Source of the DNA: CAYLKS01 sp964384205 [NCBI: uncultured bacterium]
GTDB lineage: Bacteria; JAGOEH01
NCBI GenBank assembly: GCA_964384205.1
Contig: CAYLKS010000035.1
Location: 1 to 33,491, forward strand
DNA: 33,491 nucleotides
Direction: 5' to 3'
Every line of letters starts with the position of its first letter. The first letter of the stretch is position 1. The notes beneath the pieces were generated by a model. The model was not told the DNA's origin, made no database searches, and worked only from the letters and a program-made list of their open reading frames with translations. Positions 18,060 to 26,148 of the stretch are shown here, piece after piece. Made by a program: the position numbers and the translations under genes.

Positions 18060-18088
18060 TTGAATTTTTATTCGATTTTTTTTATCTA
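18060..18088 (+). promoter_or_regulatory. Predicted promoter of trmH, giving a nearly leaderless transcript
   Basis: TTGAAT (18060-18065), 17 bases, TATCTA (18083-18088). Transcription would begin around 18094-18096, at the ATG of trmH. The region is so AT-rich that chance matches are likely; there is also no clear Shine-Dalgarno before this ATG, which fits a leaderless start. Confidence 0.4.
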
Positions 18089-18095
18089 ATTAGGC

Positions 18096-18743
18096 ATGAA
18101 TTTTGAACAATTAGAAGAAGAAATTGAAAAATTAAAAATTTTTTTAACACCTAATAGAATAGCTAAAATAGATGAAGTTTTAGCAAAAAGGACGGATAAT
18201 TTTAGAATAATTTTAGATAGATTTGTTGATATGCACAATATAAGTGCAGTAATACGCAGTTGTGAAGCTTTTGGACTTTTAAATATTGATATTATAAAAA
18301 ATAATATTATCAAAAATGAGATGTCAGCAAGTATTTCTAAAAGTACTCATAAATGGCTTGATATAAAATATTATAAAAGTCCCGATGAATTTATTCCAGA
18401 ATTAAAGGCAGCAGGCTATAAAGTATGGATTGCAGATACAAATAGTAGAAGTAAAAATGTAAAAGAGCTTGTTATTCCCGATAAACTGGCTCTTGTAATG
18501 GGATCAGAATTAAATGGTCCATCAGAAGATACAATTAAATATGCAGATGAATTTGTTTATCTTCCAATGAAAGGTTTTGTAGAGAGTTTTAATGTATCAG
18601 TTGCAACTGCTTTATTTATTTTTTATATCACAGAAAATAAGGATTTTGCTCCTATAAGTAAAGGAAGATTTATAGAGTTAAAAAATAAATATTATAGATT
18701 ATCAATAAAAAAATCTGATATAATATTAGAGCAGTTAAAATAA
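18096..18743 (+). CDS. trmH: SpoU/TrmH family tRNA (Gm18) 2'-O-methyltransferase
   Basis: A SPOUT-class (trefoil-knot) methyltransferase of 215 residues that uses SAM to methylate a ribose 2'-OH. The TrmH start pattern RIAKIDEVLAKRTDNFRIIL is followed by motif 1 HNISAVIRSCEAFG with N48 and R54, motif 2 LALVMGSELNGPSED, and motif 3 LPMKGFVESFNVSVATALFI. These agree best with TrmH, which acts on G18 of tRNA, rather than the rRNA enzymes RlmB or TsnR. The chosen ATG has no Shine-Dalgarno and sits at the predicted transcription start. The gene is divergent from hisC and is followed by a hairpin terminator. Confidence 0.9.
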   Translation: MNFEQLEEEIEKLKIFLTPNRIAKIDEVLAKRTDNFRIILDRFVDMHNISAVIRSCEAFGLLNIDIIKNNIIKNEMSASISKSTHKWLDIKYYKSPDEFIPELKAAGYKVWIADTNSRSKNVKELVIPDKLALVMGSELNGPSEDTIKYADEFVYLPMKGFVESFNVSVATALFIFYITENKDFAPISKGRFIELKNKYYRLSIKKSDIILEQLK

Positions 18744-18770
18744 AAAATATATTTTTTCAGATTTAAATTT

Positions 18771-18806
18771 TTTGTAAAAATATAACTTGTATTTTTACAA
18801 ATTTTT
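18771..18806 (+). terminator. AT-rich intrinsic terminator after trmH
   Basis: A 12-bp inverted repeat, arms 18771-18782 and 18790-18801 (core TTGTAAAAATA / TATTTTTACAA), with a 7-base loop and followed by TTTTT. It lies 27 bases after the trmH stop. The stem is almost all A-T, so termination may be weak. Confidence 0.5.
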
Positions 18807-18843
18807 AATTTATTATAAAAATAATAAAGAAGGGAGTCAAAAA

Positions 18844-19509
18844 ATGAAGAAACTATTATATTTATATTTAATATTTTTCTCTTTTACGTTATCGCAGGAA
18901 TTACCAAATGGTTTTGTTTATATTAAGGATATAATTCCGGATATTGAATTGGAATTGAGATATGTTAGTAATGATAATTTTATTGGGAAAAAGATCGATG
19001 GATATGAAAGGCCTGTGGGAATACTTACAAAAAAAGCAGCATTAAAATTGAAAGAGGTTCAAGATGAGTTATCTGAATTTGGTATGGGACTTAAGATTTT
19101 TGATGCTTATAGGCCACAAATGGCAGTTGACTATTTTGTAAGGTGGGCTAAGGACTTATCTGATACTTTACAAAAGCAAAAATATTATCCGACTGTTGAT
19201 AAAAAAGATTTATTTAAAGATGGATATATTGCAGAAAGATCTAGCCATTCAAGAGGTTCTACAGTGGATTTAACAATTATCTTTAAAGATAGTAAAAAAG
19301 AAATAGATATGGGATCTGGCTTTGATTTTTTTAGTCCTATTTCATGGGCTAATTCAAGTATGATTACTAATCAGCAAAGAGCAAATAGGTTATTGTTAAA
19401 ACTTATTATGGAAAAGCATGGTTTTAAACCATACAGTAAAGAATGGTGGCATTTTACATTGAAAGATGAGCCTTTTTCTGATAAATATTTTAATTTTCCA
19501 ATAAAATAG
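18844..19509 (+). CDS. D-alanyl-D-alanine dipeptidase, VanX/DdpX type (peptidase M15D)
   Basis: A zinc peptidase that cleaves D-Ala-D-Ala. The 221-residue protein has a signal peptide (MKKLLYLYLIFFSFTLSQ) and so is probably periplasmic. Zinc ligands and catalytic residues are in place: IFDAYRPQMAV with R90, SSHSRGSTVDLT with H135 and D142, and EWWHFTL with E200 and H203. The frame is open further upstream to a TTG at 18787, but the ATG at 18844 has a good Shine-Dalgarno (AAGGGAG) and begins the signal peptide, so I use it. No vanHA genes are near, which fits a cell-wall recycling role rather than glycopeptide resistance. It probably heads an operon running to 25843. Confidence 0.9.
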   Translation: MKKLLYLYLIFFSFTLSQELPNGFVYIKDIIPDIELELRYVSNDNFIGKKIDGYERPVGILTKKAALKLKEVQDELSEFGMGLKIFDAYRPQMAVDYFVRWAKDLSDTLQKQKYYPTVDKKDLFKDGYIAERSSHSRGSTVDLTIIFKDSKKEIDMGSGFDFFSPISWANSSMITNQQRANRLLLKLIMEKHGFKPYSKEWWHFTLKDEPFSDKYFNFPIK

Positions 19510-19550
19510 AGTTGTATTTTTTTTCAAATTTTATATATTATTGTTAATTT

Positions 19551-20594
19551 ATGGAAGATTTTTTTATTTATTCAGGGTCTATTCATATCCATTCAATATT
19601 ATCAGATGGGTCAGCTTCTATTGAAGAGATATCACAGATTGCATCAGATTTAGGGATGGATTATATTATCATTGCAGATCATAATACTCTTGCAGGTAAA
19701 GATCGGGGATATGAAAAAAGAATTGGTAAGACCCATGTATTAATTGGTTATGAGCTAAATGATCCTGATGATGAAAATTATAATCATTATCTTGCTTTTG
19801 GGTTAGATCATATTCTTCCCTTAGATTTGAAACCAGCTGAATTTGTAGCTAAAGTTAAAGAAAATGGTGGTGTAGGCTTTATTGCTCATCCTGACGAGAG
19901 AAGAGAAGGATTGATAAAAGATTTTCCTGGGAATCCATGGATTGATTGGACAATAGATGATTTTGATGGTATTGAAATATGGAATCAGATGTCAGAATGG
20001 ATGGAGCGTCTCAATATTTTTAATCTTTTATGGATGACAATTTCTCCAAGAAAAGGAATTTATAAACCTTTTGATATAACATTAAAAAGATGGGATACAT
20101 TTAATCTCAAAAGAAAAATAGCAGGTATCGGTGGCATTGATGTACATGCTATGAAAATAAAAATAGGGCCATTTGTTAAAACTTTTTTTCCTTATAAAGT
20201 GCAGTTTAAGTCTATTAGAACTAATATAATTTTGAGAGAAAGGTTATCAGATGATTTTGAAGTTGCAAAATGGCAGATTTATAATGCTTTGAAAAATGCT
20301 AATTCCTATATTTATAATTATAGATGGGGGGATATAACTTCTCTTGTGTTTTATGCTTCAAATGAAAATGAAATTTTTATTCCAGGTGATGAAACTTTTT
20401 TAGCTGAAAATATGTATTTAAATATAGTTCTTCCTGAGAAACTTTTTATAAAAATTGTAAAAAATGGAAACATTATTTTTAAAGATAAGGTTCAAGAATA
20501 CAAATTGAAAATAATGCAAGAGGGAAATTATAGGCTTGAAGTTTATAAAAAAAAGCATGGTTGGATTTTTACAAATAATATATATGTTAGGTAG
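19551..20594 (+). CDS. PHP-domain metal-dependent phosphoesterase-like protein
   Basis: A 347-residue protein with an N-terminal PHP domain, a metal-dependent hydrolase fold. Metal-binding positions are conserved: IHIHSILSDG (H12, H14, D19), IADHNTLAG (H44), GYEL (E68), GFIAHPDE (H113) and GGIDVHAM near residue 198. The C-terminal 90 residues form a beta-rich part (YRWGDITSLVFYASNENEIF) like the C-terminal region found in some PHP proteins. There is no signal peptide, so it is probably cytoplasmic. Substrate unknown; phosphoesterases of this family act on nucleotides or sugar phosphates. The gene is 41 bases after the dipeptidase gene and 8 bases before the large TPR gene. Confidence 0.82.
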   Translation: MEDFFIYSGSIHIHSILSDGSASIEEISQIASDLGMDYIIIADHNTLAGKDRGYEKRIGKTHVLIGYELNDPDDENYNHYLAFGLDHILPLDLKPAEFVAKVKENGGVGFIAHPDERREGLIKDFPGNPWIDWTIDDFDGIEIWNQMSEWMERLNIFNLLWMTISPRKGIYKPFDITLKRWDTFNLKRKIAGIGGIDVHAMKIKIGPFVKTFFPYKVQFKSIRTNIILRERLSDDFEVAKWQIYNALKNANSYIYNYRWGDITSLVFYASNENEIFIPGDETFLAENMYLNIVLPEKLFIKIVKNGNIIFKDKVQEYKLKIMQEGNYRLEVYKKKHGWIFTNNIYVR

Positions 20595-20602
20595 GTGATA
20601 AT

Positions 20603-23533
20603 ATGAAAAAGATTATTTTTATGTTGATAATAATTTTTTCTTATAATGCTTTTGCAAATAATCTTTTGTTAAAAGAAAAGGATATTAAATTTATCTATGC
20701 TTTATTTAATGATAATAATTATTCTGTGGCATTGAATGAAATTAATAAATTTATAAAAAAATATCCTGATGCTCCGGAAAATAATGAATTAAGATATATG
20801 TATGTGGAATGTTTGTTTTTTTTGAATAACTATAAAGACGTTATAAGTAGTGTAGACAAAATATTGGCATTATATCCAGAATTTCCTTATAAATGGGAAT
20901 TACTTTTTAGAAAAGCTCAAGCTTATTTTTATTTGGATAATAGTAAAGAAGCTATTGTTTTATTTAAAAATGTTATAAAGAATAGACAAGATTTTGTTAT
21001 TGTTTATTACTGGATGGGGGTTACTTATTATAAAATAAATGATTATAAAAATTCTTTGAAGTATTTAGAGTTATATTTAGCTTCTGATAATAAAGATTTT
21101 GAAGATTTTGCTTTTTTTACAATTTCTAAAATTTATCAGGATAAGAGGGATTTCACCCAGTCAAATCAATTCATTAAAAAATTAATTTCTAAATATCCAC
21201 ATAGTTCTTTATTAAGTAAAAGCTATAATGTTCTGTTAGAAAATTATATTTCTCAGAAGAATTATGATAAAGTAATAGTATTGTCAAAGAATGTAGCGAA
21301 TAATTATAAAGATGATTATTTTTATTATCTTGTGGGATTGGCTTATTTATATAAAAAAGAATATAATTCAAGTATAAAAGAATTTCAGAAGATATTGTCA
21401 AATTTCCCTTCTTCGGATTATATAGATGATGTGTATGCAAAGACCTTGCAAATATATTACATCAATAAGAATTATGATAAAGCAATAAATTTATATAATA
21501 ATTTAATGAATAAAAAAATCAGGGTGAATGAAGAATTTTTATATTGGTATTCATTGGTGTTATTGCAGAAAGATGACTTTGATAGTGTCAATAAAATATT
21601 ATCTGATTTAAATGAAGATTTTAAAGAAAGAGTTTTGTATGAAGAAGCTATTATTTTGTATAAAAAAGGAGATTATAAAGAAGTTGTAAAATTATTAGAG
21701 AATAGAAATTTTAGAATTTTGAAGATAAAAAAAAGTATTTATAAAGTATTAGCAGATTCTTATTTTAATCTTAATAATTATGAAATAGCTTTAAACTATT
21801 ATGATTTATTTTATAAAAGTTCATCTTTAGATGAGGAAAAAGTAGAGGCATTATTTTTGTCTGGAATTTGTTTGTATAATCTTAAACAATATAATAAATC
21901 ATACTTAAAGTTTAAGAAATTGATTGATAATTATTCTGATGATAAAGAATATTATAGCCTTTCTGTGGTTTATATATTGAAATCTTATATTAATTTGGGA
22001 TATTACAAAAAAGGTAGTAATTTTATTAATATTGTAAAAGAAGATAATATAAATGTGGATAATAGGTTTTACTATTATTATTATTCTGGAGTTATATTTT
22101 TTAAAATTTATGATTTTGTTAATGCTATTGAGTTTTTTAATAAGGGATTGACGTACACTAAAAAGCAGGAGTATAAGTATAATATTTTGTATTATATAGC
22201 TGCTTCATACCTTAATTTAAAGGAATACAGGAAATCATTGGTTTATTTTGAACAGGCTTTTGAATATGCCACAAATGATAAAGAAAAGGTTGATGTTTTA
22301 TTTCAGAAGTCTCAAGCATATTTGAAATTAAAAGAATATGATACTGCTTATGAGAATTTTATGAAAATAGTTTCGGATTATCCTAATTTTGATTTATCAG
22401 ATAAAGCTTATTTTAATGCTGCTAATTCTCTTTTCCTTAAAGAGGATTATCTTGGTTGTATTTCTCTTTTAGTTGATTTTCATGATAAATACCCACAATC
22501 TGAATTATATAAGAAGGTTTTATTTAAATTAGCGGATTCTTATTATAATTTGAAGAATTATGATAAAGCAGTTGACATTTATGTTAAGATATTAGAGTTG
22601 GATATTGATAAAACGGATGTGGATCCAGTTATTAATGGGATTGTGTGGTCAATTTTAAATAAGCAAAATGAAAAATTCGCTATATCTAAAATTGATGAAT
22701 TGATAAGTCAGGCTCGAAGTAACAATGCAATAGCATATCTGACTCTTGCAAAAGTTCATATTATGCAGGAATTTGGCAATGATTTGAATTACGATAGTTT
22801 GTATCAGAATATTTTAGTTAAATATCCTGAATTTACAGAAAAAATTTTACCTGATTATATTTCTTTTTTAGTTTCGGAAGATAATCAATTAAAAGCTATG
22901 GAAATTTTAAATAAATATCTTAATACAATTCAGGATTCGTCGGTAAAAAATAATTTAAAGTTGGAACTTGCCAAATTGAAAATAAGTAATAAAGATTTCT
23001 CAGGAGCTCTTGAATTAGTTAATCAGTTTCAAGAAGCAGATTCTTTATATTATTATCAATCATTAATTTTAAAAAGTAAAATAGAATATCAGCTTGGTAA
23101 TATAACAATGGCGGATTCTTTATTAAAGTTTGTAGAATTGAAGTCACCTATTGAATATTATAAACAAATTGCACAGGCTGAAAGAGGCATATTGTATTTT
23201 AATATAAAAAAATATACAGAAGCTGAGCAGATTTTTCAGGGACTTATTGCTTCATATTCTGATGAAACAGCTGCAAAAGCACAGTTTTATTTAGGTGAAA
23301 TTTTTTTTGTAAAATCTGATTATAAAACTGCATTGGGTAATTATTTAAAAGTAAAATATCTTTATAGTAAATTCACCCAATGGGTTGAAAAAGCAATGTT
23401 TAAAGCAGCATTATGTGATATTAAGTTGAATAATTTAATGCAGGCAAAAGAAAAATTGTTAGATTTATCAAAAAATGCTTCAGATTCTTTAATTAGGGAA
23501 CAAGCAAAAAAGGAATTGGATAAAATTGATTAA
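20603..23533 (+). CDS. Large exported tetratricopeptide-repeat protein
   Basis: A 976-residue protein with a signal peptide (MKKIIFMLIIIFSYNAFA) followed by tandem TPR-like helix pairs over nearly its whole length. Typical repeats are VYYWMGVTYYKINDYKNSLK, YYLVGLAYLYKKEYNSSIK, and, near the end, AKAQFYLGEIFFVKSDYKTA. It is rich in Tyr, Lys and Asn. Proteins of this layout act as periplasmic scaffolds; no catalytic domain is seen. Its stop overlaps the TTG start of the barrel-like gene by 8 bases, so the two probably work together, for example in assembling or anchoring an outer-membrane complex. That pairing is an inference from gene order. Confidence 0.85.
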   Translation: MKKIIFMLIIIFSYNAFANNLLLKEKDIKFIYALFNDNNYSVALNEINKFIKKYPDAPENNELRYMYVECLFFLNNYKDVISSVDKILALYPEFPYKWELLFRKAQAYFYLDNSKEAIVLFKNVIKNRQDFVIVYYWMGVTYYKINDYKNSLKYLELYLASDNKDFEDFAFFTISKIYQDKRDFTQSNQFIKKLISKYPHSSLLSKSYNVLLENYISQKNYDKVIVLSKNVANNYKDDYFYYLVGLAYLYKKEYNSSIKEFQKILSNFPSSDYIDDVYAKTLQIYYINKNYDKAINLYNNLMNKKIRVNEEFLYWYSLVLLQKDDFDSVNKILSDLNEDFKERVLYEEAIILYKKGDYKEVVKLLENRNFRILKIKKSIYKVLADSYFNLNNYEIALNYYDLFYKSSSLDEEKVEALFLSGICLYNLKQYNKSYLKFKKLIDNYSDDKEYYSLSVVYILKSYINLGYYKKGSNFINIVKEDNINVDNRFYYYYYSGVIFFKIYDFVNAIEFFNKGLTYTKKQEYKYNILYYIAASYLNLKEYRKSLVYFEQAFEYATNDKEKVDVLFQKSQAYLKLKEYDTAYENFMKIVSDYPNFDLSDKAYFNAANSLFLKEDYLGCISLLVDFHDKYPQSELYKKVLFKLADSYYNLKNYDKAVDIYVKILELDIDKTDVDPVINGIVWSILNKQNEKFAISKIDELISQARSNNAIAYLTLAKVHIMQEFGNDLNYDSLYQNILVKYPEFTEKILPDYISFLVSEDNQLKAMEILNKYLNTIQDSSVKNNLKLELAKLKISNKDFSGALELVNQFQEADSLYYYQSLILKSKIEYQLGNITMADSLLKFVELKSPIEYYKQIAQAERGILYFNIKKYTEAEQIFQGLIASYSDETAAKAQFYLGEIFFVKSDYKTALGNYLKVKYLYSKFTQWVEKAMFKAALCDIKLNNLMQAKEKLLDLSKNASDSLIREQAKKELDKID

Positions 23534-25109
23534 AAAGAGTATAATTTTATTTATTTTTATTTTTACTTCTTTTTTATTTGCTCAAAGTGATTTAAAATTA
23601 CCTGATATAATAATTTTTAACCCGGATAGTTCAAAAATTAGAGATATTCAAATTTTATCTTTAGAAAAGAATATTGCTGGGATAACATATATCCCATTAT
23701 TAAAATTGTCTCGTGAAATATTTTTACCACCAAAGCAGAAAATGATTGTTAACCCTGTATATAGATATAAAAATTATAAATTAGTTGATACTTATTTTGA
23801 TATATCTGCCGGAAATGAAAATTTTGTGGATATGAATATTAAAAATATTGTTAATTTCAAATCATTTATTAATAATTTTTCTTTAGCTCATAACCATTTT
23901 GATAATTTTTATTTTAATAAATTGGATAAATCCACATCAATTATTAACGATTTTCAATTTATTAATAAAGAGAGTAAATTTGATTTTAATTTACAATATT
24001 ATTCAAATAAGAATGTTATTTCCAATGAATTTGATAATAGAATGAAAAGATATAGTTTATTAGACGATTATTATATAGATTATAAATTGTTTAATGCTAA
24101 TTTTAAATATAATTATAAAGATTATCATGCTAATGTTGATTATCAATATTCAGAAAATAATATTTCCGATGATGAGTTTTATAAAGATAAAAAATTAAGT
24201 TTTAATTTTGGTAAGCCTTTTAAATTTAGCTCATATATTTTTGGTTGTTCCTTAAGTAGTGACATTGATTTTGTTGATTATAGATATTTGGAGAATACAA
24301 AAGATGTCACATTTTTTAGTACTTTTATGAAAATTGCTTATGAAAATAGTAAATATAGATTTTATTTAAAACCATTTGTTTTTACCTCTCCTGATAGAAA
24401 CGAGATGGATATGTATTTTGGATTTAATTATTTTATAAGAAGAAAAAAATGGCTGTTTAAATTTATTCTTTTAAGAGATAATTATGGAGATTTTCATAAT
24501 AGAGAATTTTCTAAGAGTGTTTATTATAGCAGTCTAATTTATTATAGAATGAATTTTCCACAGGCAAATAATTTAATAGGTTTTAGTTTTGATTTTTTGA
24601 ATTATCTTAATTTATATACAGGGTATTTATATGTTGAAGATTTTATTAATATTCATAATGTATCTTTGAGGTATGCTATTAGAAATATAACTAATGCGAA
24701 ATTTTTGTTTTCCAGATTGCAATTTTCATATAAAGGAGAATATGGGGAATTTAAATTGTTATCAAAATATTATAATCCAATATCAAATGACATATTTCTT
24801 GTGCCGTTGTATGTAGGGGAGGTTCTGTTCAAAATCAAGTTAAAAGATTATAATATCCCTATTTTTAGTAATATAGAGCTTTTTTCTTTATTATCATATT
24901 ATTCAAAATTTAAATTAGGGATTGATATTAATCAAAATTCAGCAGTTTTTTGGGATATAGAATTTATAAAAAATATTAATCAAAGTTTTTTTATTTCCTG
25001 TGGAGTTAAGAATATATTTGATAATAATTTTGATTATTTTCTTTACACAAATAGAAATTATGGCAGGTTATTTTTTTTAAAATTAGGGTATAATATAAAG
25101 TGGAAATAG
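23526..25109 (+). CDS. Outer-membrane beta-barrel-like protein, TonB-receptor-like C-terminus
   Basis: A 527-residue exported protein with signal peptide MIKKSIILFIFIFTSFLFAQ. The start is a TTG at 23526; it places the signal peptide exactly at the beginning and overlaps the upstream stop by 8 bases. The mature protein is rich in Tyr, Phe, Asn and Asp, with many alternating 9-12-residue strands, and ends in a pattern common in outer-membrane barrels: GVKNIFDNNFDYFLY and GRLFFLKLGYNIKW with a terminal aromatic residue. No TonB box or plug domain is visible and it is shorter than TonB-dependent receptors. Function unknown; partner of the large TPR protein is an inference. Confidence 0.75.
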   Translation: MIKKSIILFIFIFTSFLFAQSDLKLPDIIIFNPDSSKIRDIQILSLEKNIAGITYIPLLKLSREIFLPPKQKMIVNPVYRYKNYKLVDTYFDISAGNENFVDMNIKNIVNFKSFINNFSLAHNHFDNFYFNKLDKSTSIINDFQFINKESKFDFNLQYYSNKNVISNEFDNRMKRYSLLDDYYIDYKLFNANFKYNYKDYHANVDYQYSENNISDDEFYKDKKLSFNFGKPFKFSSYIFGCSLSSDIDFVDYRYLENTKDVTFFSTFMKIAYENSKYRFYLKPFVFTSPDRNEMDMYFGFNYFIRRKKWLFKFILLRDNYGDFHNREFSKSVYYSSLIYYRMNFPQANNLIGFSFDFLNYLNLYTGYLYVEDFINIHNVSLRYAIRNITNAKFLFSRLQFSYKGEYGEFKLLSKYYNPISNDIFLVPLYVGEVLFKIKLKDYNIPIFSNIELFSLLSYYSKFKLGIDINQNSAVFWDIEFIKNINQSFFISCGVKNIFDNNFDYFLYTNRNYGRLFFLKLGYNIKWK

Positions 25110-25843
25110 GTCTTAAAGTTTGGTCTATAAATTTAGATTATTTAGAATCAATTAATTATATAGTTGCTAATAGGTTGTGTGATTATATTGAACTTTATGT
25201 TGTACCAGGTACAATTAAATATATTGATTTTTGGAAACAATTTAATATAAAATATGTTTTACATGCGCCAACAACCTTACATGGTTTGAATCCAGCAGAT
25301 GGTATGATAGATAAAAATTTGAAGATATATTCAGAAGTCCTTGATTTTGCAAAAGAATTATTCCCTGCACATATTATAATTCATGGAGGAATGGGAGGAG
25401 AGCTAAGACATTCTATGGAATTTTTTTCTTTAATAGATACGAGTATAGTTGTTGTAGAAAATATGCCTTTTTTATCATTGGATGATAGGATTTGTATAGG
25501 ATATTCCTATGAACAATTGAAATTGATTATTGATAAATGTGGAACAGGTTTTTGTTTTGATATTGGGCATGCGATTAAATATGCATCCTACGGGAAAATA
25601 GATCCCTATGATGTATTGAAAGAGTTACAACAGCTATCGCCTTTGCTATATCATATTAGTGATGGACACTATGATAATCCTTACGATGAACATCTTAGTA
25701 TTGGAGAAGGAGATTTTGATTTTAGAAGAATTTTTGAAATTTTAGATAAAAATAAGTTATTGACTTTAGAAACTCCTAAGGAGAGTAGTTTATTTCATAC
25801 AAGCTTTATACATGATAGAGAGAGTTTGAATAAGTTTTTTTGA
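25100..25843 (+). CDS. Sugar phosphate isomerase/epimerase-like TIM barrel (AP2Ec family)
   Basis: A 247-residue cytoplasmic TIM-barrel protein of the xylose isomerase/endonuclease IV-like superfamily. Metal-binding residues at barrel strand ends are present: VVVENMPF (E120), CFDIGHA (D154, H157), YHISDGHYD (H185, D188), DEHLSIGEGDFDF (H198) and LTLETPK (E224). Substrate is unknown; endonuclease IV is less likely because the protein is short and lacks several of its metal histidines. The start is GTG at 25100, overlapping the barrel-like gene by 10 bases; no ATG lies near. The last 87 bases are duplicated at 33124-33210 with 11 differences. Confidence 0.82.
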   Translation: MEIGLKVWSINLDYLESINYIVANRLCDYIELYVVPGTIKYIDFWKQFNIKYVLHAPTTLHGLNPADGMIDKNLKIYSEVLDFAKELFPAHIIIHGGMGGELRHSMEFFSLIDTSIVVVENMPFLSLDDRICIGYSYEQLKLIIDKCGTGFCFDIGHAIKYASYGKIDPYDVLKELQQLSPLLYHISDGHYDNPYDEHLSIGEGDFDFRRIFEILDKNKLLTLETPKESSLFHTSFIHDRESLNKFF

Positions 25844-25932
25844 TTATTGGAGATAGTTATAATAAAGTTATTCACAAAATAATTATAATTTTATTAAGTA
25901 TGGATAAATTAGTTTAAAGAGGAGTAATTATA
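25757..25932 (+). repeat. Left copy of a direct repeat: isomerase 3' end plus flank
   Basis: Bases 25757-25843 (end of the isomerase gene) match 33124-33210 with 76 of 87 identical. The next 35 bases match 33211-33245 with three differences. From the TTATTCACA at 25868 the sequence continues in register with 33417-33482 instead, without gaps. The left copy thus lacks the 182 bases that separate the two 25-bp elements of the right copy. Confidence 0.85.
25868..25876 (+). promoter_or_regulatory. Single DnaA-box-like site TTATTCACA
   Basis: Matches the DnaA-box consensus TTATNCACA. The second box seen in the two right-hand elements is degraded here. A single 9-mer of this kind could be chance, but its place inside a long repeat with three more such sites makes it worth listing. 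The rest of the 305-base gap 25844-26148 contains no gene that I can support, a TTGACT at about 26003 without a good -10, and a small inverted repeat TTATTC-ATT-GAATAA at 26102-26116. Confidence 0.5.
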
Positions 25933-26148
25933 TACTGCCTTATTTAAGCATCTATGGCAAAAGAAAAAATAATGTTTATTATATAAAAAAATGACATATT
26001 TCTTTGACTAAAAAAATCTTTATAATAACTTTATGTAAGTAATTATAAAAAATTAAAAATTTAAAATATTTTTTATTGATTTTTATATTGTTTTTTATAA
26101 ATTATTCATTGAATAAAACAATAGACAATTTAAACAAGGATGGGGTTT

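Noticed and set aside
18787-18843. Upstream extension of the VanX-type dipeptidase to a TTG start
   Set aside because: It begins inside the terminator hairpin, and the extra residues precede a normal signal peptide that has its own strong ribosome binding site at ATG 18844.
18844-19509. VanX as part of a vancomycin-resistance cluster
   Set aside because: No vanH or D-Ala-D-Lac ligase gene lies nearby, and the neighbours are housekeeping or envelope genes.
25100-25843. Assignment of the TIM-barrel protein as endonuclease IV
   Set aside because: The DEHLSIGEGDFDF motif is shared by the wider superfamily; the protein is short and several expected metal histidines are missing.
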